From Bacteroidales bacterium Bact_20 (lineage in GTDB: Bacteria > Bacteroidota > Bacteroidia > Bacteroidales > DTU049), in assembly GCA_001603615.1 (NCBI GenBank), contig LUZL01000234.1, positions 1 to 8,958 of the forward strand: DNA of 8,958 bases, in the 5' to 3' direction. Numbering within the stretch: position 1 is the first letter of the stretch; each line of letters opens with the position of its first letter. Shown here in pieces: positions 1 to 6,806 of the stretch. Under the pieces are notes generated by a model. The model did no database searches. It saw only the letters and a list, made by a program, of their open reading frames with translations, and was not told the origin of the DNA. The position numbers and the translations under genes are program-made.

Positions 1-287
1 TTGTGTTTTTTGAAATGTTTGTGCAGCAAAATTAATATCACCTATACACCATAGTCGTATAATAATCAATTACTTACGAACATATTCATTTGTAAATATT
101 TGTAAACAATATACAAAAATTCAATTTTATGTTTTTTCTATTTACTAAAAAACAAATGAAACATTAACAAAATTGATATATAGAAAAATATATAATGCAT
201 AAATATTAATTTACACACTGATCAAAAATACCAATGTTTAATAAAAAATTTTTAATTATTTTTGCTATCAGATAAAAAATATTAAAT
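1..287. other. AT-rich non-coding leader region, no supported gene
   Basis: I see no tRNA, rRNA or convincing complete gene here. Very short frames touch the left edge: on the plus strand one ends at a TAA near 33-35 and another at a TAG at 52-54; on the minus strand an open frame runs off the edge from about 69. Any of these could be the tip of a neighbouring gene, but they are too short to choose between. A 9-nt direct repeat, ATTTGTAAA, occurs at 88-96 and 98-106. The rest is A/T-rich sequence leading into the peptidase gene and contains a possible promoter -7 element at 257-264. Confidence 0.5.
257..264 (+). promoter_or_regulatory. Candidate Bacteroidota -7 promoter element for the peptidase gene
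   Basis: The bases TATTTTTG match the Bacteroidota sigma-70 -7 consensus TAnnTTTG exactly. They lie 23 nt before the ATG of the M3 peptidase gene, which would leave a short 5' UTR of roughly 15-20 nt. I do not see a clean TTTG -33 element at the usual spacing, and exact matches occur easily by chance in sequence this AT-rich, so this is only a candidate. Confidence 0.3.
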
Positions 288-2384
288 ATGAAAACCTTTA
301 GTAAAATTTTAACAATCTTAATATTAATAAATTGCATTATGAGTTGTAAACAATCCAAAAATCCTTTATTAGAAGAGTGGGATACTCCATATAATACTCC
401 ACCATTTGATAAAATTCGTGCTGAGCATTTCAAACCAGCTATTATAGAAGCTATCAAATTACATAATGAAGAAATTGAAAAAATTATTACAGATAAAAAT
501 GATCCTACATTTGAAAACTGCATAGTCAGATTAGATAATTCTGGTGAAAAACTTTATGAGATTACACTTATTTTATCTAATTTGATTGAAGCAACTTATA
601 ATGACACTTTAGAGCAAATCTCTCAAGAAATGTTTCCATTGTTATCTAAACACAGTGATGAAATATTATTAAATGATAAACTTTTTCAAAAAATAAAATT
701 TTTACATGATAATATAAATGATTTGGAATTAAATGATGAGCAAAAAAGAACATTAGAATTATATTACAGAGATTTTGTGAGAGCGGGTGCTTTGCTAAAC
801 GATGCTGATAAAGAAAAGCTAAAAGAAATAAATCAGAGATTATCAGTTTTGACACTTAATTTTGGATTTAATGTACAGAAAGATAACAATAATAACATAT
901 TGGTAATAGATAATAAAGACGATCTAAAGGGCATGCCAGAAAGTCTCATAGCTACTGGTGAAAAAATAGCTAAAGAACGTAATATGACAGGCAAATGGGT
1001 TTATACTACTGACAAAGCCGTTATGATACCTTTTTTGCAATATTGCCCAAATCGTGAATTGAGAAAGAAACTTTATGACATGTATCTAATGCGTGGCGAT
1101 AATGATAACGAAAATGATAATAAAAATTTAATCAAAGAAATTCTAGATTTACGTATTCAGAAAGCTAATTTATTAGGTTATGACACTTATGCAGATTATG
1201 TTTTAGAAGATAGAATGGCTAAAAATCCAAATAATGTATTTAATTTACTTGATCAAATATGGATCCCCAGCATCGCTAAAGCTAAAATAGAACGTGATGA
1301 AATGCAAAAAATTATTAATAATGAAGGTGATACTTTTAAATTAAAATATTATGACTGGTGGTATTATGCTGAAAAAATTCGTAATCAAAAATATGCTTTA
1401 GATGAGGAAAATCTCAAACCATATTTTAGCTTAAATGCTGTTAGAGATGCAGTTTTTACTTTATCTAATAAATTATATGGTATTAGTTTTAAAAAATTAG
1501 ACAATATATCTGTTTATCATCCAGATGTAGAAGTTTATGAGGTATCAGAAGAAGATGGTTCTCACCTTGCAATTTTATACATTGATTATTATACAAGAGA
1601 TAATAAACAAGGTGGAGCATGGGCAACAAGCTTTAGAGATCAATATCGCAAAAATGACAAGAACATCACACCATTAGTAAGCATAGTATTTAATTTTCCT
1701 CAACCTGTAGGAGATAATCCTAGCCTATTATCAATGGATGAAGTAGAAACTTTCTTTCATGAATTTGGTCACGCTCTGCATGCTTTCTTTTCTGATGTTA
1801 CTTACAAAAGATTATCTGGTTATGTACCTAGAGATTTCGTAGAGCTACCTTCTCAAATATTAGAACATTGGGCTTTTGAGCCACAAATGTTAAAAATTTA
1901 TGCTAAGCATTATAAAACTAATGAAATAATACCTGATAGCTTAATAGAAAAAATTAAAAACTCAAAATATTTTAATCAAGGTTTTGCTAAAACAGAGTTT
2001 TTAGCAGCATCATATCTGGATATGGACTACCATATTTTGACAGATATAAATAATTTAGACATTAGAGCTTTTGAGCAGGCTTCCATGGATAAAATCGGTT
2101 TAATCCCTGAGATAAAACCTCGCTATCGCTCTACCTACTTTAATCATATTTTTTCTGGCGGATATGCTGCTGGATATTATAGTTACTTATGGAGTGAAGT
2201 ATTAGATTGTGATGCATATTATGCTTTTGTAGAATCAGGTGATATTTTTAATAAAGAAGTTGCTAATAAATTTAGACAAAATATTTTAGCTCCTGGTGGT
2301 AAAAAAGAAGCAGATCAAATGTATAGAGATTTTCGTGGTAAAGATCCAGATATTAAATATCTACTAGAAGATTTAGGATTTTAG
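288..2384 (+). CDS. dcp: M3-family zinc metallopeptidase lipoprotein (peptidyl-dipeptidase Dcp-like)
   Basis: This is a 698-residue zinc peptidase of the M3 family (thimet oligopeptidase/Dcp), close to the length of E. coli Dcp (about 680). The family degrades short peptides; Dcp-type members remove C-terminal dipeptides. The zinc site is visible: HEFGH at 491-495 supplies His491, catalytic Glu492 and His495, and Glu519 in RDFVELPSQ is the expected third ligand. Near the C-terminus, HIFSGGYAAGYYSYLW (620-635) carries the conserved tyrosines (626, 630, 633) that help bind substrate in this family, followed by the usual ending RGKDPD...LL. The N-terminus has a lysine, a hydrophobic stretch and a lipobox-like IMSC ending at Cys20, so the product is probably a lipoprotein. 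After Cys20 comes KQSK, not an acidic surface-export signal, so a periplasm-facing location is my inference. The segment between His495 and Glu519 is one residue shorter than in E. coli Dcp. There is no Shine-Dalgarno, as usual in Bacteroidota. The exact specificity (Dcp versus oligopeptidase A) cannot be read from the sequence. Confidence 0.93.
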   Translation: MKTFSKILTILILINCIMSCKQSKNPLLEEWDTPYNTPPFDKIRAEHFKPAIIEAIKLHNEEIEKIITDKNDPTFENCIVRLDNSGEKLYEITLILSNLIEATYNDTLEQISQEMFPLLSKHSDEILLNDKLFQKIKFLHDNINDLELNDEQKRTLELYYRDFVRAGALLNDADKEKLKEINQRLSVLTLNFGFNVQKDNNNNILVIDNKDDLKGMPESLIATGEKIAKERNMTGKWVYTTDKAVMIPFLQYCPNRELRKKLYDMYLMRGDNDNENDNKNLIKEILDLRIQKANLLGYDTYADYVLEDRMAKNPNNVFNLLDQIWIPSIAKAKIERDEMQKIINNEGDTFKLKYYDWWYYAEKIRNQKYALDEENLKPYFSLNAVRDAVFTLSNKLYGISFKKLDNISVYHPDVEVYEVSEEDGSHLAILYIDYYTRDNKQGGAWATSFRDQYRKNDKNITPLVSIVFNFPQPVGDNPSLLSMDEVETFFHEFGHALHAFFSDVTYKRLSGYVPRDFVELPSQILEHWAFEPQMLKIYAKHYKTNEIIPDSLIEKIKNSKYFNQGFAKTEFLAASYLDMDYHILTDINNLDIRAFEQASMDKIGLIPEIKPRYRSTYFNHIFSGGYAAGYYSYLWSEVLDCDAYYAFVESGDIFNKEVANKFRQNILAPGGKKEADQMYRDFRGKDPDIKYLLEDLGF

Positions 2385-2393
2385 TTTAATAAA

Positions 2394-2831
2394 ATGATTA
2401 AAAAAAATATTTTAATTACTAAAAACGAAAATAAAAATAAAGAAAAAATTTATCTCATTCAATGGCATTTGATTGACTATAAAGCAGCTATAATTTTACA
2501 AAATCTTCTAGAAACTAAAATAATACAACAACCATATTTAAGGTTGACGATAAAAAACAAAATTATAGATTTCCCAATATTTTCATTTTTATATAAAGAT
2601 GATGAATATTATTTTATATCAAACTACGTAGATAATGATTATTTACATCCAGAATTGAAAGGAATAGATTATATTTTATTACCTAATAATGATATAGATG
2701 ATGATAGTTGGAGTGATCTCTATCGCACAATAAAAAATATAACAACAGTTTCAGGTATATATTCTGGGAATGAAAAGACAGTAAAATTTGTTTATCAATT
2801 AAGAGAGCAGATGCAATTTTACAAAATATAG
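2394..2831 (+). CDS. IPExxxVDY family protein (function unknown)
   Basis: This 145-residue protein has no signal peptide or membrane segment and is probably cytosolic. I assign it to the Bacteroidota IPExxxVDY family from its central motif HPELKGIDY (85-93), a variant of I-P-E-x-x-x-V-D-Y with His for Ile and Ile for Val. The overall layout also agrees: an N-terminal segment with YLIQWHLIDYKAA (20-32), an aromatic and acidic middle part (YKDDEYYFISNY, 67-78) that leads into the motif, and a C-terminal helical part. Members are usually about 150 residues, so it appears complete. The biochemical role of the family is unknown to me. From memory, relatives often sit near rnc, acpP/fabF or pyk; here the neighbour is an M3 peptidase whose stop codon is 9 nt upstream, which suggests co-transcription. 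A strong terminator hairpin lies about 50 nt downstream. Lysine, asparagine and isoleucine are very abundant, as expected from the base composition. Confidence 0.75.
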   Translation: MIKKNILITKNENKNKEKIYLIQWHLIDYKAAIILQNLLETKIIQQPYLRLTIKNKIIDFPIFSFLYKDDEYYFISNYVDNDYLHPELKGIDYILLPNNDIDDDSWSDLYRTIKNITTVSGIYSGNEKTVKFVYQLREQMQFYKI

Positions 2832-2880
2832 ATTTTTAAAAGATTAGTTTAATTAATTTTTCATTACTGAACAAATAATA

Positions 2881-2923
2881 ATAAATAAAGAGCATATTTT
2901 AAAAAAATATGCTCTTTATTTAT
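2881..2923. terminator. Bidirectional intrinsic terminator between convergent genes
   Basis: This is a perfect 20-bp inverted repeat: arms 2881-2900 and 2904-2923 with a 3-nt AAA loop, the core being AGAGCATATTTT. It lies between the plus-strand IPExxxVDY gene (ends 2831) and the minus-strand atpG (ends 2941). T-rich sequence follows the stem on the plus strand (ATATTTTTTATA at about 2926-2937). On the minus strand the flank is less T-rich (TATTATTATTTG). Its symmetry and position suggest it ends transcription from both directions. Confidence 0.85.
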
Positions 2924-2940
2924 ACATATTTTTTATAAAC

Positions 2941-3807
2941 TTAATAACCTTTTAGAGCTTCTACTCCGTTTGCTATTTCTATTAACTCTTTAGTGATAGC
3001 ATCTTGGCGTGCCTTGTTATACTCTAATTTCAAATCTTTCAATAGTTCATTAGCATTATCTGTGGCTTTGCTCATAGCAGTCATTCTAGCACCATGTTCA
3101 CTTACAGAAGAGTCCAAAAATATTTGATATACACTCGTATATAAATATTTGGGCAAAAGTATCTTAACGAATTCTTTTCTTTCGGGTTCTAGTATATATA
3201 AGTTATTGTTTTTAGTTTCATTTTTAAAGGTTAGAGGTAAAAACTGGTAAGTATTCACATATTGCTGAGCAGCATTTTTAAATTTATTGTGTATAAAAAC
3301 AATCTTTCTATATTTCATTGCCAAAAAATCTTTTACCCACTCTTGAGATAATTCTTTAATATTATCGTAATCTAGTTTATCTATGAGCTCATCATATTGA
3401 GCTACAATTGGGTAATTTTTTTTCTTTATACCATCAAAAACTTTTTTTCCAATAGTTATTATCTCTAGATTATTTCTTTCTTCGTTTGTCAGGTTATTCA
3501 CGTAATTATTAACTTCTCTTACAATATTTGAGTTAAAAGTACCACACAAGCCCCTATTAGACGAGAAAGCAACTAGTAAGATTTTGCCTTCACTACGTTC
3601 ATTAAAAAAATTAGATAGTGATACATCATCCTCATCATAAACTAATTGAAGAAAATCATTTAATACATTTGAATATTGTCTAAGATGTATGATTTTATCC
3701 TGTATTCGTCTAAGTTTAGCAGCAGAGACTAATTTCATAGCTTGAGTAATCTGCTGTGTGGATTCTATGGATTTAATACGTGTCTTAATAGCCTTTAATG
3801 TAGCCAT
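2941..3807 (-). CDS. atpG: F1 ATP synthase gamma subunit
   Basis: This is the gamma subunit, the central rotor shaft of F1: it turns inside the alpha3-beta3 hexamer and couples c-ring rotation to ATP synthesis at the inner membrane. The 288-residue length is normal. The conserved N-terminal helix is present (TRIKSIESTQQITQAMKLVSAAKLRR, 9-34), as are the central SSNRGLCGTFN (82-92) and the family signature in the C-terminal helix, SEHGARMTAMSKATDNA (236-252). The C-terminal helix ends the protein at EALKGY. The start codon lies 3 nt after the atpA stop, implying translational coupling. It is the last gene of this atp block, followed by a strong terminator hairpin. The usual next genes, atpD and atpC, are not there. 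Confidence 0.98.
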   Translation of the reverse strand: MATLKAIKTRIKSIESTQQITQAMKLVSAAKLRRIQDKIIHLRQYSNVLNDFLQLVYDEDDVSLSNFFNERSEGKILLVAFSSNRGLCGTFNSNIVREVNNYVNNLTNEERNNLEIITIGKKVFDGIKKKNYPIVAQYDELIDKLDYDNIKELSQEWVKDFLAMKYRKIVFIHNKFKNAAQQYVNTYQFLPLTFKNETKNNNLYILEPERKEFVKILLPKYLYTSVYQIFLDSSVSEHGARMTAMSKATDNANELLKDLKLEYNKARQDAITKELIEIANGVEALKGY

Positions 3808-3810
3808 AGC

Positions 3811-5400
3811 TTATTTTTTTTCTTCAAATTGTTTAGATACTTCTTTAGCCAGTTCTGCCAATTTAGTTTCTATTTCTTCATTTATTATTCCTTGTTTTAA
3901 AGATTCTAGCACTTCTGGATGAAGTGATTCTAGTTTATGAAGATAAGTATCTTCGAAATTTCTAACTTTATTTACTGGGACATTTCTTATCAAGCCTCTA
4001 GTACCTACAAACATTATTGCAATTTGTTTCTCAACAGGCATTGGTGAATATTGTGGTTGTTTTAGAAGTTCTACATTACGAGAACCTTTTTCTAATACTG
4101 CCATAGTAGCTGCGTCTAGGTCACTACCAAATTTTGTAAAAGCCTCTAACTCTCTATATTGAGCTTGATCTATTTTCAGAGTTCCAGCTACTTTTTTCAT
4201 AGCTTTTAGCTGAGCATTACCACCTACTCTACTCACAGATATACCTACATTAATAGCAGGACGTATGCCGGCGTTGAATAAATCTGTTTCCAAGAAAATT
4301 TGTCCATCAGTGATAGAAATCACATTAGTTGGAATATATGCAGACACATCACCAGCTTGAGTTTCTATTATAGGTAGAGCTGTTAATGAGCCACCACCTT
4401 TTACTTTATCTTTGATACTTTCTGGGAGATCGTTCATTTGTTTAGCTACTTCATCATTCCTAATAATTTTTGCAGCACGTTCTAGTAGTCTAGAATGCAA
4501 ATAAAAGATATCTCCTGGGTAGGCTTCACGTCCAGGGGGGCGACGAAGTAGTAATGATACTTCTCTATAAGACACTGCTTGCTTAGACAAATCATCATAA
4601 ACTACCAAAGCATCTCTACCAGTATCACGAAAATATTCTCCAATAGCTGCACCAGCATATGGAGCGTATAACCTATATGCTGCAGGATCTGATGCTGGAG
4701 CTGATATGACAACTGTATAAGGCATAGCTCCTTTATCTTCTAAGATCTTAACTGTTTGTGCAACAGTACTACTTTTTTGACCTACAGCTACATATATACA
4801 ATATACTGGTTTGCCTTTTTCATAATTTTCTTTTTGATTAATTATGGTATCAATAACAATAGCAGTTTTACCAGTTTGTCTATCGCCAATAATTAATTCA
4901 CGCTGTCCACGACCTATAGGTATCATAGCATCTATAGCTTTAATACCAGTTTGTAGAGGTACATTTACAGGTTCACGATAAATAACTCCAGGTGCTATTC
5001 TTTCTAATGGCATCTCAAAAAGTTCACCTTCTATAGGTCCTTTACCATCTATTGGCTCTCCTAGAGTATTAATTACTCTACCTAGCAACCCTTCACCTGC
5101 CATTATTGAAGCTATCAGATTTAGTCTCTTTACTTTATCACCTTCTTTTATTTCGCTGATTTCACCTAATATTACAATACCCACATTGTCTATCTCTAAA
5201 TTAAGCACTATCCCTTTAATACCAGATTTGATAAATTCCACCATTTCTCCTGACTGCACTTTGCCTAATCCATATACACGAGCTATACCATCACCTACTT
5301 GTAAAACTGTACCTATTTCTTCTAGATTGCTCTCTAGATCTAGTCCAGCTATTTCTTGACGAATAAGTGCTATAACTTCTGAAGGCCTTATTTCTGACAT
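3811..5400 (-). CDS. atpA: F1 ATP synthase alpha subunit
   Basis: This is the non-catalytic nucleotide-binding subunit of the alpha3-beta3 hexamer. The 529 residues are typical for Bacteroidota. Domains in order: an N-terminal helix that contacts delta (1-20), a beta-barrel with GTVLQVGDGIARVYGL (30-45), the nucleotide-binding domain with Walker A GDRQTGKT (172-179) and Walker B-type ALVVYDD (264-270), the RRPPGREAYPGD loop (286-297), and the alpha/beta signature PAINVGISVSRVGG (381-394) whose Arg391 is the arginine finger reaching the beta catalytic site. The C-terminal helical domain follows. All key residues are intact. It is separated from atpH by 66 nt, the longest gap between coding sequences in the block after the one holding the atpE-atpF hairpin, and from atpG by 3 nt. 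No Shine-Dalgarno is visible; the sequence before the ATG is A-rich. Confidence 0.99.
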   Translation of the reverse strand: MSEIRPSEVIALIRQEIAGLDLESNLEEIGTVLQVGDGIARVYGLGKVQSGEMVEFIKSGIKGIVLNLEIDNVGIVILGEISEIKEGDKVKRLNLIASIMAGEGLLGRVINTLGEPIDGKGPIEGELFEMPLERIAPGVIYREPVNVPLQTGIKAIDAMIPIGRGQRELIIGDRQTGKTAIVIDTIINQKENYEKGKPVYCIYVAVGQKSSTVAQTVKILEDKGAMPYTVVISAPASDPAAYRLYAPYAGAAIGEYFRDTGRDALVVYDDLSKQAVSYREVSLLLRRPPGREAYPGDIFYLHSRLLERAAKIIRNDEVAKQMNDLPESIKDKVKGGGSLTALPIIETQAGDVSAYIPTNVISITDGQIFLETDLFNAGIRPAINVGISVSRVGGNAQLKAMKKVAGTLKIDQAQYRELEAFTKFGSDLDAATMAVLEKGSRNVELLKQPQYSPMPVEKQIAIMFVGTRGLIRNVPVNKVRNFEDTYLHKLESLHPEVLESLKQGIINEEIETKLAELAKEVSKQFEEKK

Positions 5401-5466
5401 ATTTATTATTTTTTAATATTTATAATTTGATTAAAATTTCTAATTTTATTGATCGTATTTACTATG

Positions 5467-6018
5467 CTAATATTTCTTTTCATATTCTTTTCTCATTATT
5501 TGCTTACGAGCTTGTATAAACTTAGTCCTCAAGCTTTTATCTATCATATAATCATAAAAATTAACTATAAATCCTCCAAGTATTTCTTTGTCAATATTTT
5601 CTCTAAATTTCATAGATTTATTAGGGAAAAAATTATTAATTTTAGATTCTAATTTTTTTAAAAGTTGATCATCAAAGGGTTGAGCAGTAGTTATTGTGAC
5701 ATTTAAAATATTATTAGCTTCATTAAATAATTCCTCATATGCATATGCTATATCTTGAAAAATCACTATTCTAGATTTTCTCAACAATAAATTTAAAAAT
5801 TTAAAAGTCAAAGGTTGAATATATTCTGAGAAAATATTTGAAAATAATTTCTCTTTTTTATCTTGTCTAATAACGGGACTCTGCAATACAATACGTAGAT
5901 CACTATTTTCACTCAATATTTTGTTTATCAATAAAAGATCATGATATACAAGATCTGAAATACCTTGTTCCATAGCCAGATCTAATAGAGATTTTGCATA
6001 TCGTTGAGCTACATTCAT
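5467..6018 (-). CDS. atpH: F1 ATP synthase delta subunit
   Basis: This is the delta subunit (OSCP homologue), which sits on top of F1 and links alpha to the peripheral b stalk. The 183-residue length is normal. The conserved N-terminal helix begins NVAQRYAKSLLDLA (2-15). The C-terminal hallmark is EILGGFIVNFYDYMIDKSL (145-163), with the Gly-Gly pair (148-149), Asp160 and Ser162 of the delta/OSCP signature. The middle of this subunit is poorly conserved across bacteria, so identity rests on these ends and on gene order. It follows atpF by 6 nt, too short for an independent promoter, and precedes atpA after 66 AT-rich nucleotides. Confidence 0.95.
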   Translation of the reverse strand: MNVAQRYAKSLLDLAMEQGISDLVYHDLLLINKILSENSDLRIVLQSPVIRQDKKEKLFSNIFSEYIQPLTFKFLNLLLRKSRIVIFQDIAYAYEELFNEANNILNVTITTAQPFDDQLLKKLESKINNFFPNKSMKFRENIDKEILGGFIVNFYDYMIDKSLRTKFIQARKQIMRKEYEKKY

Positions 6019-6024
6019 AATATT

Positions 6025-6516
6025 CTAATTAAAAGTGATATTTTCTATTTGTTCTTCAATGATTTTTTTACTTACATCTGGATTTTGAAGCTCATGTTCT
6101 AATACTTTTTGAGCAATATTCAAAGAAATGTCTGCTATTTCAACTCTAATTTCTTCAATAGCTCTTAGTTTTTCATTTATAATTTCTTGTCTAGCATTCT
6201 CTAATATATTATCAGCTTCTTTGCGAGCTTGTTCCTGAGCTTGAGCTATTAATTTATCTTTTATTTGTCTAGCTTCTGCTAAAATAGCATCGCGCTCTTC
6301 TTTAGCCTTTTGCAATAAAATTTCATTTTGAGCTTGCATTTCTGCCATTTCTTTTCGTACTTTCTCAGCTTGTTCTAGTGCATTTGCAATAGTCTCTTCA
6401 CGTTTTTTTAAAGCATTAATAATTGGTTTCCATGCGAATTTTCTTAGAACAAGAAAAACTAACAAAAATGTAATCGTTGTCCAGAATACTAAACCAAAAC
6501 TTGGATTTATTAACAT
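6025..6516 (-). CDS. atpF: Fo ATP synthase b subunit
   Basis: Subunit b forms the peripheral stalk that holds F1 still against the rotor. The protein has 163 residues. A single N-terminal membrane helix (about 7-25, PSFGLVFWTTITFLLVFLVL region) is followed by RKFAWKPI (25-32), the conserved membrane-exit segment, and then a long Ala/Glu/Lys/Gln-rich helix (about 35-140) of the dimeric right-handed coiled-coil type. The C-terminal part contacts delta. The start ATG follows a stretch of A/T sequence and a terminator-like hairpin after atpE, so its expression may be partly uncoupled from atpB-atpE. It ends 6 nt before atpH. There is one b gene only; no b' copy is present. Confidence 0.97.
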   Translation of the reverse strand: MLINPSFGLVFWTTITFLLVFLVLRKFAWKPIINALKKREETIANALEQAEKVRKEMAEMQAQNEILLQKAKEERDAILAEARQIKDKLIAQAQEQARKEADNILENARQEIINEKLRAIEEIRVEIADISLNIAQKVLEHELQNPDVSKKIIEEQIENITFN

Positions 6517-6535
6517 AGATTTTAATTTTTATTTT

Positions 6536-6577
6536 AAAAAAATAAATCTTTGCGAGGTGAATTAACACCTCGCAAAG
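6536..6577 (-). terminator. Intra-operon hairpin plus U-tract between atpE and atpF (possible attenuator)
   Basis: The minus-strand transcript forms a perfect 12-bp stem, CTTTGCGAGGTG paired with CACCTCGCAAAG (plus-strand arms 6548-6559 and 6566-6577), with a 6-nt loop. The stem is strikingly GC-rich for this window. It is followed directly by AUUUAUUUUUUU. It starts 7 nt after the atpE stop codon. This is the form of an intrinsic terminator, but it lies inside the operon, so partial read-through or a role as a 3' mRNA stabiliser or processing site for an atpB-atpE message is likely. Which of these applies cannot be told from sequence. Confidence 0.75.
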
Positions 6578-6584
6578 TAATTAT

Positions 6585-6785
6585 TTACTTAATAAGTGCT
6601 ACCACCACTCCGAAAAGTGATACACCTTCTATAAGAGCACAAGCAATAATCATTGCAGTTTGGATTTTATTAGATGCTTCAGGTTGGCGAGCTATACCAT
6701 CCATAGCATGTTTACCAATTGTACCAATACCATAGGCACAGCCTATTACTACTAATCCTGCTCCAATACTTGATAAAGATATCAT
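6585..6785 (-). CDS. atpE: Fo ATP synthase c subunit (proteolipid ring)
   Basis: Subunit c is a hairpin of two membrane helices; many copies form the rotating ring that carries protons across the membrane. At 66 residues it is near the short end of the family. Helix 1 is about 5-25 (glycine-rich, GAGLVVIGCAYGIGTIG), the polar loop contains ARQPE (32-36), and helix 2 is about 42-64. Glu53 in CALIEGVSLFG is the essential proton carrier. The extra ligands of Na+-binding rings are missing: Ile20 stands where the helix-1 Gln would be, and Gly54 follows Glu53 in place of Ser/Thr, so H+ coupling is inferred. The gene follows atpB by 21 nt, and a terminator-like hairpin starts 7 nt after its stop. 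Confidence 0.97.
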   Translation of the reverse strand: MISLSSIGAGLVVIGCAYGIGTIGKHAMDGIARQPEASNKIQTAMIIACALIEGVSLFGVVVALIK

Positions 6786-6806
6786 AATTTTATATTTTTG
6801 GGGTTA

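Noticed and set aside
40..51. Possible tRNA 3' end suggested by ...ACACCA
   Set aside because: No T-loop GTTCRA pattern or acceptor-stem pairing is visible around it.
174..200. AT-only inverted repeat (tatata...tatata) upstream of the peptidase
   Set aside because: It is too short and of too low complexity to mean anything in such AT-rich sequence.
206..523. Minus-strand open frame overlapping the start of the peptidase gene
   Set aside because: It is antisense to a strongly supported gene, rich in Ile/Leu/Asn as random AT-rich frames are, and has no recognisable motif.
646..855. Minus-strand open frame inside the peptidase gene
   Set aside because: It lies wholly antisense to conserved M3 peptidase coding sequence and shows no family features.
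5449..5652. Plus-strand open frame with a hydrophobic start, opposite atpH
   Set aside because: It is antisense to the conserved C-terminal part of atpH; the hydrophobic look follows from the A/T-rich complement.
6550..6735. Plus-strand open frame opposite atpE and the hairpin
   Set aside because: It is antisense to atpE, and its start lies in the stem of the hairpin; no plausible promoter or motif.
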